Below are positions 8,705-17,269 of a stretch of 64,000 nt of DNA, one piece after another; position 1 is the stretch's first letter; every line of letters begins with the position of its first letter. The translations under genes and the position numbers were made by a program. The stretch is from Planococcus plakortidis (GTDB taxonomy: Bacteria; Bacillota; Bacilli; Bacillales_A; Planococcaceae). The notes beneath the pieces were generated by a model. It had not been told where the DNA came from. It saw only the letters and a program-made list of their open reading frames with translations, and did not search any database. The stretch is from assembly GCF_001687605.2 (NCBI RefSeq), contig NZ_CP016539.2:340501-404500 (forward strand). Reading direction: 5' to 3'.

Positions 8705-9619
8705 ATGGAATTTAACCAAAAGGAGCAGCAGGCAATCAGCCAAATCGAAGGAATTTTCGGCGAGCATAAAGGCTACCGGCGTGCGCATGCCAGGGGCGCG
8801 GGTTATAAAGGAATATTCGAAGGAAGCGGGGAGGCCGCCGAGTTGACCGATGCTGCACATTTTCAACAAGCGAAGGTGCCAGTGCTGTTGCGCTTTTCCC
8901 ATTTCTCGCCGGACCCCACGTGGGCGGATGCCATGTCGCCGGTAAAAGGGATGGCGATCCAATTCAAGATCGGGTTTGAAGAGGTGACGAATATCGTTTC
9001 AGTGACTTCGCCGGTGTTCTTCGCCCGTTCGCCGGAGCGTTTCATGGAGATGCTTGAAGTATCCAGGTCTTTCAAAAAGGGGCGGCCGAAATTAATGGAA
9101 TTGGCAGAGCTACTGACCGATTTTCCTGAAGTGAGGGCGATGTTCTCAAGCGTGAAAAAAATGACGGTGCCGGAAAGTTTTGCGACGGGCATCTACCATT
9201 CCATTCACGCGTTCCATTTCGAAAAAGGCGGAAGCAGACAAGCGATCAAATACTTGTTTGAGCCGGATGCAGGTGAAAACAAGCGATCTTTAAAGGATAT
9301 GAAGGACTTGCCTTTCGGTTATTACGAACAGGAATTGGCAGAGCGAACCGCACGCAGCCCCGTGTCCTTCAAGTTGTATGCGATCATCGGTGAAGCGGAT
9401 GATCCGACAGACGATCCGACGCGCGATTGGCCGAAAGACCGTGAACGCATCTTTCTTGGGCGATTGGTGATCGAAGCGCCCGATGATGAAGCTGAACAAG
9501 CGCTGTATGACCCGACTGTAATGACTACAGGCATCAGCTGTTCGGACGATCCGATCCTGAAGTTCCGCCGGGGCGCATATCGCCATTCTTACGAAAAACG
9601 CATAGCAGAAAATGGCTGA
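8705..9619 (+). CDS. Small catalase-related peroxidase (SrpA-like)
   Basis: 304 residues, the size of the minimal catalase-fold proteins rather than the about 480 of full catalases. The start at 8705 follows AAAGGAG at 8691-8697; an in-frame ATG at 8681 has no such site. The distal haem His is probably the one in RRAHARG near residue 30, and the proximal Tyr the one in FRRGAYRHSY near the C-terminus. These proteins bind haem and are usually peroxidases with weak catalase activity. Monocistronic. Confidence 0.85.
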   Translation: MEFNQKEQQAISQIEGIFGEHKGYRRAHARGAGYKGIFEGSGEAAELTDAAHFQQAKVPVLLRFSHFSPDPTWADAMSPVKGMAIQFKIGFEEVTNIVSVTSPVFFARSPERFMEMLEVSRSFKKGRPKLMELAELLTDFPEVRAMFSSVKKMTVPESFATGIYHSIHAFHFEKGGSRQAIKYLFEPDAGENKRSLKDMKDLPFGYYEQELAERTARSPVSFKLYAIIGEADDPTDDPTRDWPKDRERIFLGRLVIEAPDDEAEQALYDPTVMTTGISCSDDPILKFRRGAYRHSYEKRIAENG

Positions 9620-9663
9620 GCGGAAAGCGATCCGAAAAGCTGCTGGACATGTGATGATAAAGT

Positions 9664-9701
9664 AAAAGACAACCTGCTGCCTATCAGCGGGTTGTCTTTT
9701 T
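9664..9701. terminator. Bidirectional terminator
   Basis: AAAAGACAACC (9664-9674) pairs with GGTTGTCTTTT (9690-9700), with an extra GCTG/CAGC inner stem. It ends the catalase gene and overlaps the stop of the convergent dehydrogenase gene. Confidence 0.85.
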
Positions 9702-11080
9702 CAATAGAGCTTGCCTTGTTTGTGCAGCACAGTCGATAAACGCTGTACGGCATGGATAAAACAATTTTCGCGAAGTGGATACGGGTCCCCGAAATATTGG
9801 GGAAGGATCGTGTCCATTGTCTCCTGCATTTTCTCCAATAGCAGACGGAACACTTCCGACTCTTCATGATATTGGGTTTCGCGGCCCTGCAGCCATTCAA
9901 GGTACGAGACAATGACACCGCCAGCATTGGCTAAAATGTCCGGGATGATGATGACCCCTTGATTGTCTAAATACTCATCGGCAACCCGTGTCGTCGGTGC
10001 GTTTGCGCCTTCTACGATGATCTTGGCCTGGATATGTTCCATATTGCCTTGGTGGATCTGGTCTTCAAGCGCCGCCAAAAAGAGCACATCGACGGGCAAG
10101 GTCAATAATTCATCGCGCCCGCGGATTTCTGCCTGGATGCCGGATTTGCCAAGTTCCGCATCATCCTTCGGTAAATCGCCCCGATTGCTTGACGTGAAAG
10201 CGACCAAGCTTGGGATATCGAGGCCATTTTCGTTAAACAGGGTGACGTTGCGGTCGCTGACGGCGATGACGTGATTGTTCAAGGAACGGCATTGATAAGC
10301 TTCGAGCGCAGCGACAGAGCCGACGTTCCCGAATCCCTGGACCGCCATCTTCAACGGGCGCTCGGCATGCTCCAATGCGGTTTTTGAAAAGGGGTTTACG
10401 GAATTTTCCAGTTGTTCCTTGTGCGCCAAGACATAATCATGGATCATATAACGGAAAGTGAAATAAACGCCTTTTCCTGTCGCTTCCCGGCGGCCGAGCG
10501 ATCCGCCGTTGACGACGCTTTTGCCGGTAAAGCTGCCGAGATAAGGCTTGCCATGGTGGATCTTTTTATACTCTGCCATCATCCAGTCCATCTCGCGTTC
10601 GCCAGACCCCATATCGGGTGCGGGAATGTCTTTATCGGGGCCCAAGACATCGGCGAAATAACGGACATATTTACGCGATACGATATTCAATTCCTTTTCA
10701 CTGTAATTGCGGGGGTTGATGACGATGCCGCCCTTGCCGCCGCCAAATGGTACTTGATGCAGGGCGTTTTTCAAGGTCATCAAAAAGGCCAAATTGACGA
10801 CTTCTTCCTCGTTGACTCCTTCATAAAAGCGAATGCCGCCTTTATAGGGCCCTAAACTATCGTTATGCTGTACGCGATAAGCGGGAATCCGTTCGATCGT
10901 GCCGTCTTCCCTGGGGACCCGCAAGAACGATTTGTGGATATTGTTCGGAGTGGAAATGATCGCGCTTAATGAATTGAACGCCTGTGTGCGGACGCCGCCG
11001 GTCAAATCAGGGAGGAATTCCTTTTTTTCATACAAGGCATCAAGTGAATCCTGGATGATTTTCTTCGTTTCTTCTTCCAA
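9701..11080 (-). CDS. Glu/Leu/Phe/Val family dehydrogenase (probable glutamate dehydrogenase)
   Basis: 459 residues from the TTG at 11080, which lies 7 bases after GGAGGT; an in-frame TTG at 11095 would contain that ribosome site. Seen: GGIRFYEGVNEEEV and the substrate-binding Lys region LKNALHQVPFGGGKGGI (about residues 90-125), MGSGEREMDWM, and the Rossmann loop QGFGNVGSVAA near residue 245. These enzymes interconvert 2-oxo acids and amino acids with NAD(P). It is longer than the Bacillus GudB/RocG type (about 425), so which amino acid it prefers is open. Confidence 0.9.
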   Translation of the reverse strand: MEEETKKIIQDSLDALYEKKEFLPDLTGGVRTQAFNSLSAIISTPNNIHKSFLRVPREDGTIERIPAYRVQHNDSLGPYKGGIRFYEGVNEEEVVNLAFLMTLKNALHQVPFGGGKGGIVINPRNYSEKELNIVSRKYVRYFADVLGPDKDIPAPDMGSGEREMDWMMAEYKKIHHGKPYLGSFTGKSVVNGGSLGRREATGKGVYFTFRYMIHDYVLAHKEQLENSVNPFSKTALEHAERPLKMAVQGFGNVGSVAALEAYQCRSLNNHVIAVSDRNVTLFNENGLDIPSLVAFTSSNRGDLPKDDAELGKSGIQAEIRGRDELLTLPVDVLFLAALEDQIHQGNMEHIQAKIIVEGANAPTTRVADEYLDNQGVIIIPDILANAGGVIVSYLEWLQGRETQYHEESEVFRLLLEKMQETMDTILPQYFGDPYPLRENCFIHAVQRLSTVLHKQGKLY

Positions 11081-11142
11081 TGCAAGCACCTCCAAAATAT
11101 CATTACTGTCCTATACCCTTTCGATGCAGCGATAAGCTATAG

Positions 11143-11170
11143 AAAAAACCCGCCATCGGGTAATGGCGGG
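11143..11170 (-). terminator. Terminator of the BCCT gene
   Basis: CCCGCCAT pairs with ATGGCGGG; on the minus strand the stem is followed by a T run (11143-11148 as A on the plus strand). Confidence 0.85.
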
Positions 11171-11177
11171 CGGGAAA

Positions 11178-12668
11178 CTATTTTTTGCGCTGCATCAACT
11201 GGTGCTCGGTGTTCAAAGCCTTGAACAGCGCGATGACCATCAGGATCATGACGAATGAAAACGGCAAAGCGGCGATGATGATGGTGTTTTGGACAGCGGT
11301 CAAGCCGCCGACAGAGAGCAGGATTGCAGCGACAAGCGACTGGGCGATGCCCCAGAGGATCTTGATCTGGTTGCTTGGGAGCAGCGAGCCTTTTGTCGAT
11401 TGCATCCCGAGGACGAAAGTCGCCGAGTCAGCGGATGTGATGAAGAAAGTGCTGACGAGCAAGATCGCGATAATCGACATGATGATCCCGAACGGCAATT
11501 GGCTGAATGTCGCAAACAAAGTTTGTTCGGTCGGGAACGCGGTCAAGTCGATGCCGCTTTTCTGGATATCGATCGCCGTAGTCCCGAATGCGCCGAACCA
11601 GAGCGAGCCGAAAAGGGTCGGCGCAAGGACAACGCCGATCAAAAACTCACGGATCGTGCGGCCTTTGGAAACGCGGGCGATGAACATGCTGACGAATGGC
11701 GCCCAGGAGATCCACCATGCCCAGTAGAAAATTGTCCAGCCATCAAGCCAGCTGCGGTTTTCCGCATCCAGCGGCGCAGACTGGAAACTCAGGCTGATCA
11801 AATTCTGCGCGTAAGCCCCAAACGTTTCCGTAAACAAATTAAGGATTAAAATCGTTGGCCCGAGGATGAGGATCAAGACAAGCAGTGCGATGGCGAGCAC
11901 CATATTGGTATTCGACAAATACTTGATCCCTTTGTTCAGCCCCGACCAAGCCGAAATGATGAACAGTAAAGTGACGACGCCGATGATGACCATCTGCACC
12001 CAATATTCCTGTGGGGCGCCGAATAGATACGCAATCCCGCCGTTGATCTGCGCAGCCCCGAAGCCGAGCGATGTGGCAACACCGAAAACGGTGGCGAATA
12101 CAGCCAAGACATCGACCAAAGTGCCGAGCGGGCCGTTCATGCGCTCGCCGAATAATGGCTTCAAGGTGGTTGAGATCAGGGCCGGCTCCCCTTTGCGGAA
12201 TTGGAAGAATGCAAGGGATAGTGCGACCATTCCGTACATGGCCCAGACGTGGATGCCCCAATGGTAATAAGTGCGCTGCAAAGCTTCCTTAAAAGCTTCG
12301 TCCGTGCCGGGTTCAGCCGTCGCTGGCTGGATGGCGAAATGGGACAATGGTTCAGAAGCGCCGTAAAAGACGAGGCCGATGCCCATGCCAGCCGAGAACA
12401 GCATGGCCAGCCAACTGAAAGTGGAGAATTCAGGCCGGTCCGAATCACGGCCGAGACGGATTTTGCCGTAAGGGCTGATGACGATCACAATGACGAAAAT
12501 CAGGAGAAGCGCCATGATCATCAAGTAATACCAGCCGAAAGCTGTATTGATATAAGTTCGGATCGTGCCTGTCGCCTGTTCGAAAACTTCCGGCGCGATG
12601 ACCCCGAAACCGACAGTCAAAATGACGAGTGCGAATGCAATATAGAAAACTTTAGTTGCTTTGTTCAT
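11178..12668 (-). CDS. BCCT family glycine betaine/choline-type transporter
   Basis: 496 residues with about 12 membrane segments. The glycine stretch SAGMGIGLVFYGASEPL (residues about 92-108) is the sodium/substrate site of the betaine-choline-carnitine family, and the tryptophan-rich SWLDGWTIFYWAWWISWAPF (around residue 310) forms the betaine aromatic box. Imports an osmoprotectant with sodium or protons. GGAGGAAAC precedes the ATG. A second, frameshifted member lies at 45014-46518. The upstream region carries an imperfect ATAAC/GTTAT inverted repeat at about 12697-12713 that could be an operator. Confidence 0.93.
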   Translation of the reverse strand: MNKATKVFYIAFALVILTVGFGVIAPEVFEQATGTIRTYINTAFGWYYLMIMALLLIFVIVIVISPYGKIRLGRDSDRPEFSTFSWLAMLFSAGMGIGLVFYGASEPLSHFAIQPATAEPGTDEAFKEALQRTYYHWGIHVWAMYGMVALSLAFFQFRKGEPALISTTLKPLFGERMNGPLGTLVDVLAVFATVFGVATSLGFGAAQINGGIAYLFGAPQEYWVQMVIIGVVTLLFIISAWSGLNKGIKYLSNTNMVLAIALLVLILILGPTILILNLFTETFGAYAQNLISLSFQSAPLDAENRSWLDGWTIFYWAWWISWAPFVSMFIARVSKGRTIREFLIGVVLAPTLFGSLWFGAFGTTAIDIQKSGIDLTAFPTEQTLFATFSQLPFGIIMSIIAILLVSTFFITSADSATFVLGMQSTKGSLLPSNQIKILWGIAQSLVAAILLSVGGLTAVQNTIIIAALPFSFVMILMVIALFKALNTEHQLMQRKK

Positions 12669-12812
12669 GTTTCCTCCTATGATGTTTTTTTAACATAACT
12701 ATTAAGGTTATAGGAATCAAGATGAATAGTCAAATGCTTCATCAGGAAGCGCGGAATTGATTTAGTCGCATATTGAATGCAGTAATAAGGAAGCTGGATA
12801 GACTGGCCAGCT

Positions 12813-12843
12813 GAAAAGCGCCCTGCACAAGAAGTGCAGGGCG
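12813..12843 (-). terminator. Terminator of ypsA
   Basis: CGCCCTGCAC (12819-12828) pairs with GTGCAGGGCG (12834-12843); an A-rich stretch to the left gives the minus-strand T tract. Confidence 0.75.
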
Positions 12844-12848
12844 TCCGT

Positions 12849-13412
12849 TCACCAGCCATTCCATTCGTTTTGCTGTTCTTCTTCTGCGACGAGGCGGAGG
12901 TCGTCGGCAGAGATGATGAGGATTTCGTACTCGTTCTTCTCGGCATAGCGTTCGGCTTCCTGCTTGATGAATTTCGGCGAGCCTTCTGTCTCCTCATCAT
13001 AGATCAGCAGGATGCCGTCGGAATTCCGGAGGAAGAATTTATTTTTCTCGATAAATTGCCAGGGCGCTTCATAGGGTTTGTTCGTCAGGCTGCGATGGAA
13101 ATCAGCTTGGGATAACAGGAATTCGTATTTTTCCTGTTTCGCTTCGTTCCAATTTTTCTCTTGCTCCTCAAAAGGCGTAAGGATCGCAAAATGCAATTGC
13201 GGAAATTCCTCCTGCAACTCGATCACCACTTCAGCGGCCCAGGTTTCGACGCCGAGCTGGCCGCTCAGGATCACCCATTCGAGCCCTTCATCTATTAATG
13301 TGCGCAGGCGGTTGTCGAGCGCTTTCTTGATAAAGCGGACGCCTTCGTGCTTATCGTCGAATATGCCAAGTTCGTGCGGCTTATAGCCGGTGATGACTAA
13401 GCGTTTAAGCAT
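12849..13412 (-). CDS. ypsA: YpsA family SLOG-domain protein (DUF1273)
   Basis: 187 residues, matching the length of Bacillus YpsA. Seen: N-terminal LVITGYKPHELGIF, then WVILSGQLGVETWAAEVVIELQEEF around residues 45-70 and the conserved tail DGILLIYDEETEGSPKF. The SLOG/Rossmann-like fold suggests nucleotide or nucleotide-sugar binding; in Bacillus and Staphylococcus YpsA/GpsA affects cell division and oxidative stress. Good ribosome site (GGAGG) before the ATG. Monocistronic. Confidence 0.9.
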   Translation of the reverse strand: MLKRLVITGYKPHELGIFDDKHEGVRFIKKALDNRLRTLIDEGLEWVILSGQLGVETWAAEVVIELQEEFPQLHFAILTPFEEQEKNWNEAKQEKYEFLLSQADFHRSLTNKPYEAPWQFIEKNKFFLRNSDGILLIYDEETEGSPKFIKQEAERYAEKNEYEILIISADDLRLVAEEEQQNEWNGW

Positions 13413-13560
13413 AATGTCTCCTCCTTTAAAACAACTCGGTGCTATCAGTTTAACGCATTTTCTTTCCTTATGAAGAATGCACGGCTCTGTCGCATTGTCC
13501 GCCTTCAGGTAACTGAATATTCACTCTTATGTTAAGCTAAACAGAAAAGGGGCGAGGCCA

Positions 13561-14523
13561 TTGACTAAAATTGAAGAGGTAGAACAAGCAAAAAGCTGCA
13601 TTCAGCACATCATCCATAAAACGCCGATCATTCATTCACGGTCGCTCCAGGAAAAATGGGGACGCCGGGTGTTCTTCAAGGCGGAGCATTTGCAGAAGAC
13701 GGGTTCGTTCAAGATCCGCGGGGCGGCGAACGCCGTGACCAACGCCGTATCAGCAGGGGCGACGCTCGTAACGGCCGCTTCTTCCGGCAATCACGGGCAA
13801 GCTGTCGCTTATGTGGCCAGCGAGCTCGGCATCGCCTCTGTCATCGTTGTGCCGACCGATGCAAGCGCTGCAAAAGTCGCAGCGATCAAAGCGTATGGCG
13901 GGCAAGTGGAATATTGCGGCACGACTTCCGCGGAGCGGATTCCGCACGCCAAATCACTCGCACACCAACAAGGTGGCGTCTACATCCCTCCATATGATCA
14001 TGACGATATCATCGCCGGGCAAGGAACAGCCGGTTTGGAAATCATTGAACAAATGCCCGAGACGGATATCATCGTCGTGCCTGTCGGAGGCGGAGGGTTG
14101 ATTTCGGGCATCTTGACAGCCGTAAAAGCAAAGCGGCCGGATGTACTGGTAATCGGCGCAGAACCGGCGCTTGCAAATGACACGGCCGTATCTTTGAAAC
14201 GGGGGGAGATTACAGCAATCGGCCCGACCGAAACGATTGCCGATGGTTTGCGGACTTCGCAGCCAGGAGACCTGACATTCCCGGTTGTGAGCGGATTGCT
14301 CGATGGGTTGGTGTTGGTGGAAGAGCATGAAATCATCGAAGCGATGCACGATATCGCCGTCCGCACGAAGCAAGTGGTGGAGCCTTCAGGTGCTGTTGCC
14401 GCAGCTGCCGTGATGGCGGGCAAGGCCGGTGCACCGGGAAGAACCATCGTCGCGGTGATCTCGGGAGGCAATGTCGGCCTTGCGCGGTTCGCGGAATTGA
14501 TGAGCACTATGGAAACCGGGTAA
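13561..14523 (+). CDS. Threonine/serine dehydratase-like PLP enzyme
   Basis: 320 residues from a TTG start with GGGGCGAGG upstream. The PLP Lys is K51 in KTGSFKIRGA, the phosphate-binding loop is VVPVGGGGLISGI, and SSGNHGQAVAY lies between them: the fold-type II pattern of threonine ammonia-lyase and serine racemase/dehydratase. There is no C-terminal ACT-like regulatory domain, so it resembles catabolic TdcB more than biosynthetic IlvA. Makes 2-oxobutyrate from threonine and/or pyruvate from serine. Confidence 0.85.
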   Translation: MTKIEEVEQAKSCIQHIIHKTPIIHSRSLQEKWGRRVFFKAEHLQKTGSFKIRGAANAVTNAVSAGATLVTAASSGNHGQAVAYVASELGIASVIVVPTDASAAKVAAIKAYGGQVEYCGTTSAERIPHAKSLAHQQGGVYIPPYDHDDIIAGQGTAGLEIIEQMPETDIIVVPVGGGGLISGILTAVKAKRPDVLVIGAEPALANDTAVSLKRGEITAIGPTETIADGLRTSQPGDLTFPVVSGLLDGLVLVEEHEIIEAMHDIAVRTKQVVEPSGAVAAAAVMAGKAGAPGRTIVAVISGGNVGLARFAELMSTMETG

Positions 14524-14536
14524 ATAAAGCTTCCTT

Positions 14537-14570
14537 GAGCCGAACCCCTGACCGTAGGGGGCGGCTTTTC
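14537..14570 (+). terminator. Probable terminator
   Basis: AGCCG/CGGCT outer and CCCCT/AGGGG inner stems with a short T4 tail; weaker than others in the window. Confidence 0.5.
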
Positions 14571-14585
14571 GGTGCGCTCCGGCGA

Positions 14586-14614
14586 TTGCATATTCTTCAT
14601 GAAAACGGTAACAT
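14586..14614 (+). promoter_or_regulatory. Candidate promoter of the acyl-CoA operon
   Basis: TTGCAT (14586-14591) and TAACAT (14609-14614) are 17 bases apart. The expected start near 14621 leaves a leader of about 54 bases. Confidence 0.5.
14600..14613 (+). promoter_or_regulatory. Candidate cre site (CcpA binding)
   Basis: TGAAAACGGTAACA fits the remembered Bacillus cre consensus TGWAANCGNTNWCA at every fixed position. It overlaps the proposed -10 box, where CcpA binding would repress the operon in good carbon supply. Confidence 0.6.
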
Positions 14615-14634
14615 AAAGTTCAAGTATTCTGAAC

Positions 14635-14652
14635 ATACCGACTAGTCGGTAT
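14635..14652. promoter_or_regulatory. Perfect 18-bp palindrome, TetR-type operator
   Basis: ATACCGACTAGTCGGTAT is its own reverse complement and lies between the promoter candidate and the ribosome site at 14661-14667. Its size and symmetry fit TetR-family (FadR-like) operators upstream of fatty-acid degradation genes. No TetR gene is in the window. Confidence 0.65.
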
Positions 14653-14674
14653 TTATATTGAAGGAGGAAATGAG

Positions 14675-15448
14675 ATGCCAGTGATGAATTTATTCGATTT
14701 AACAGGCAAGACAGCAATCGTGACGGGAGGCGGCCGGGGCCTTGGCGCCCAAATTGCGGAAGGGTTTGCGGAAGCCGGTGCCAATGTAGTGCTATGTTCG
14801 CGCAAAGTGGAAGCATGCGAGGAAGTCGCCAAGCAGCTTGAGGCGAAAGGTGTGAAAACCCTAGCGCTTGCATGTGACGTGACCGATCCGCAAGACGTTA
14901 GAGCTGTGGTGGAGAAAACGGTTGAAGCTTTCGGGACGATCGATATTCTCGTGAATAATTCGGGGGCGTCCTGGGGCGCGCCGGTATCCGAGATGCCGCT
15001 TGAAGCTTGGGACAAAGTGATGGCAGTCAATGTGACCGGGACGTTCCTCATGAGCCAGGCTGTCGGGGAAGTGATGATCCCGCAAAACGGCGGCAAGATC
15101 ATCAACATCGCTTCGGTTGCGGGACTCGGGGGGATTGACCCGAAGCTGATGGATGCAATCGGCTACAATACGAGCAAAGGGGCAGTCATCACGTTCACGA
15201 AAGACTTGGCAGCGAAATGGGGGCGCCATAACATCAACGTCAACGCCATTGCACCAGGGTTCTTCCCGACGAAAATGTCGAAAGAAGTAATGAAGCATGG
15301 CGAGGAAGGCTTGCTTGCAAGAACGCCATTGGGCCGCTTCGGGACGGATGAAGACTTGAAAGGCGCGGCTTTATTCCTGGCGGCGAAAGCATCGGACTAT
15401 GTCACTGGCGATGTCGTGATGGTTGACGGCGGCATGCACGCCATGTAA
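14675..15448 (+). CDS. SDR family NAD(P)-dependent oxidoreductase
   Basis: 257 residues, classical short-chain dehydrogenase. Seen: cofactor loop TGGGRGLG (residues about 18-25), NNSGASWG, catalytic Ser in NIASVAGLGG, and YNTSKGA giving Tyr and Lys. The GGAGG at 14663-14667 precedes the ATG. First gene of a five-gene operon with an acyl-CoA dehydrogenase, so a role in oxidising a hydroxyacyl or related intermediate is plausible; this is inferred from context only. Confidence 0.88.
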   Translation: MPVMNLFDLTGKTAIVTGGGRGLGAQIAEGFAEAGANVVLCSRKVEACEEVAKQLEAKGVKTLALACDVTDPQDVRAVVEKTVEAFGTIDILVNNSGASWGAPVSEMPLEAWDKVMAVNVTGTFLMSQAVGEVMIPQNGGKIINIASVAGLGGIDPKLMDAIGYNTSKGAVITFTKDLAAKWGRHNINVNAIAPGFFPTKMSKEVMKHGEEGLLARTPLGRFGTDEDLKGAALFLAAKASDYVTGDVVMVDGGMHAM

Positions 15449-15493
15449 TGGAAGCAAAGCGGTACATATTCGAACGAAAAGGGGACGGAGACG

Positions 15494-17257
15494 ATGAAAG
15501 CTGAGGCGAATGTATACCGGGGCGCTGATTTCCTCATGAAGGCCGCGGGACCGATCTTTACACCTGAACAGTTTACCGATGAACATAAGATGATTGCGAA
15601 AACAGCGAAGCAGTTTCTCGAGAAAGAAGTGCGTCCTCATAATGAGCGGCTGGAAGGGCAGGATTTCGAACTCGTCCAGGAGCTCTTCCGCAAAGCAGGC
15701 GAACTGGGGCTTCTCGCACACAGCATTCCAGAAGCTTACGGCGGGCTCGGGCTCGATAAAATCAGCAAAGGGCTGGTCGGCGAATCACTTGGCCCGGCAG
15801 GCGGGTACGGCGTGGCGCATTCCAACCATACATGCATCGCGACCTTGCCGATCACCTATTTCGGCACGCCTGCACAGAAAGAATATTATTTGCCGAAACT
15901 CGCGAGCGGTGAATTCATCGGGGCATATTGCCTGACGGAGCCGGAAGCGGGCTCGGACGCCCTCTCTGCCCAGACCACAGCGGTGCTGAACGAACAAGGA
16001 ACGCATTATATATTGAACGGCACCAAAATGTACATCACCAATGCCGCGTTTTCCGACACTTTCATCACCTATGCGAAAGTGGGCGGCAAAGCGTTCACGG
16101 CATTTATCGTTGAAAAGAAGCATCCTGGATTATCGCTCGGGCCGGAAGAGAAGAAAATGGGCATCAAAGGGTCATCGACGCGACCGGTCATTTTCGAAGA
16201 GTGTGAAGTGCCGGTGGAAAACGTCCTTGGGGAAGTCGGGAAAGGCCATCTTGTGGCTTTGAACGTTTTGAATCTGGGCCGTTTTAATTTAGGGTCGGCT
16301 TGCATGGGCGCTGCCAAATTCAGTTTGTCGCTGGCACTTGGCTACACGCAGGAGCGCAAGCAGTTTAATCGCGCCATTTCGGAATTCCCGGCGACACAAG
16401 AAAAAGTGGCGAATATGGCGGTGCGCATATTCGCTTTGGAATCGCTGCAATACCGGACCGCCGGCTATCTCGAAGAAGCGCTCGGCGGATTGTATGAATC
16501 GCAGGACCACGGATTGATCGCCAAACGGATGATGGAATATGCCGCCGAATGCGCTATCTGCAAAGTATATGGCTCTGAGACATTGGATTTTGTCGCGGAT
16601 GAGAGCCTGCAGCTATTCGGCGGCTACGGCTATATCCAAGAATATAAAATCGAGCAAGTGTATAGGGATTCGCGCATCAACCGCATTTTCGAAGGCACGA
16701 ATGAAGTGAACCGGCTGCTCGTTCCGGGCAATGCATTAAAAGCTGCCGCAAAAGGCGCGTTCGACCTGGAAGCAGCAGCGACGCAAGCTTTTGAGGAAAT
16801 GCAGGCGCCGGAAGTTCCGTATATCGGGACGCTTGCCCGCGAGACGGAAGCCGTAAGGGCGATGCGGCGCGTCTTCCTCAGTACGCTCGGGCTTGCTGCG
16901 AAATCATACGGCAATGGGATCGGCGAACAGCAGGAAGCGCTGTTGAAACTCGCGGACCTTGCGATTGCCTTGTATGCCGCTGAATCGGCGGTCGCGCGGA
17001 CGGTGCAAGCGCTCGAACAGAATGAGGAAAAAGCACAACACAAAGTGGGGATGGCCCAGGTGTTCATCGATGATGCCTTGCTCGAAACCGAGATGACGGC
17101 GCGCCACATAATCCAAGGCATCACAGAAGGAGAAGAACTGGCGCGCTATACGGCAATGGCGACCGCCGAACTCAGCCGACTGCAGCGCGGCGGGACAGCT
17201 GAAGCGAAACGTGAATTGGCTCAAACGATTTATCAGGCAGGGCAGTATATCAGCTAA
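15494..17257 (+). CDS. Acyl-CoA dehydrogenase (FadE-like, long form)
   Basis: 587 residues, the long form like Bacillus FadE and mitochondrial VLCAD, with an extra C-terminal helical domain after about residue 400. Seen: CLTEPEAGSDA (flavin and substrate contact), ERKQFNRAISEF, LFGGYGYIQEY, and RINRIFEGTNEVNR, whose Glu is at the usual catalytic-base position. Introduces the first double bond of beta-oxidation, passing electrons to an electron-transfer flavoprotein. Ribosome site GGGGACGGAG. Lies 45 bases after the SDR gene and 12 before the next, so co-transcribed. Confidence 0.92.
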   Translation: MKAEANVYRGADFLMKAAGPIFTPEQFTDEHKMIAKTAKQFLEKEVRPHNERLEGQDFELVQELFRKAGELGLLAHSIPEAYGGLGLDKISKGLVGESLGPAGGYGVAHSNHTCIATLPITYFGTPAQKEYYLPKLASGEFIGAYCLTEPEAGSDALSAQTTAVLNEQGTHYILNGTKMYITNAAFSDTFITYAKVGGKAFTAFIVEKKHPGLSLGPEEKKMGIKGSSTRPVIFEECEVPVENVLGEVGKGHLVALNVLNLGRFNLGSACMGAAKFSLSLALGYTQERKQFNRAISEFPATQEKVANMAVRIFALESLQYRTAGYLEEALGGLYESQDHGLIAKRMMEYAAECAICKVYGSETLDFVADESLQLFGGYGYIQEYKIEQVYRDSRINRIFEGTNEVNRLLVPGNALKAAAKGAFDLEAAATQAFEEMQAPEVPYIGTLARETEAVRAMRRVFLSTLGLAAKSYGNGIGEQQEALLKLADLAIALYAAESAVARTVQALEQNEEKAQHKVGMAQVFIDDALLETEMTARHIIQGITEGEELARYTAMATAELSRLQRGGTAEAKRELAQTIYQAGQYIS

Positions 17258-17269
17258 GGGGGAAAAGAC

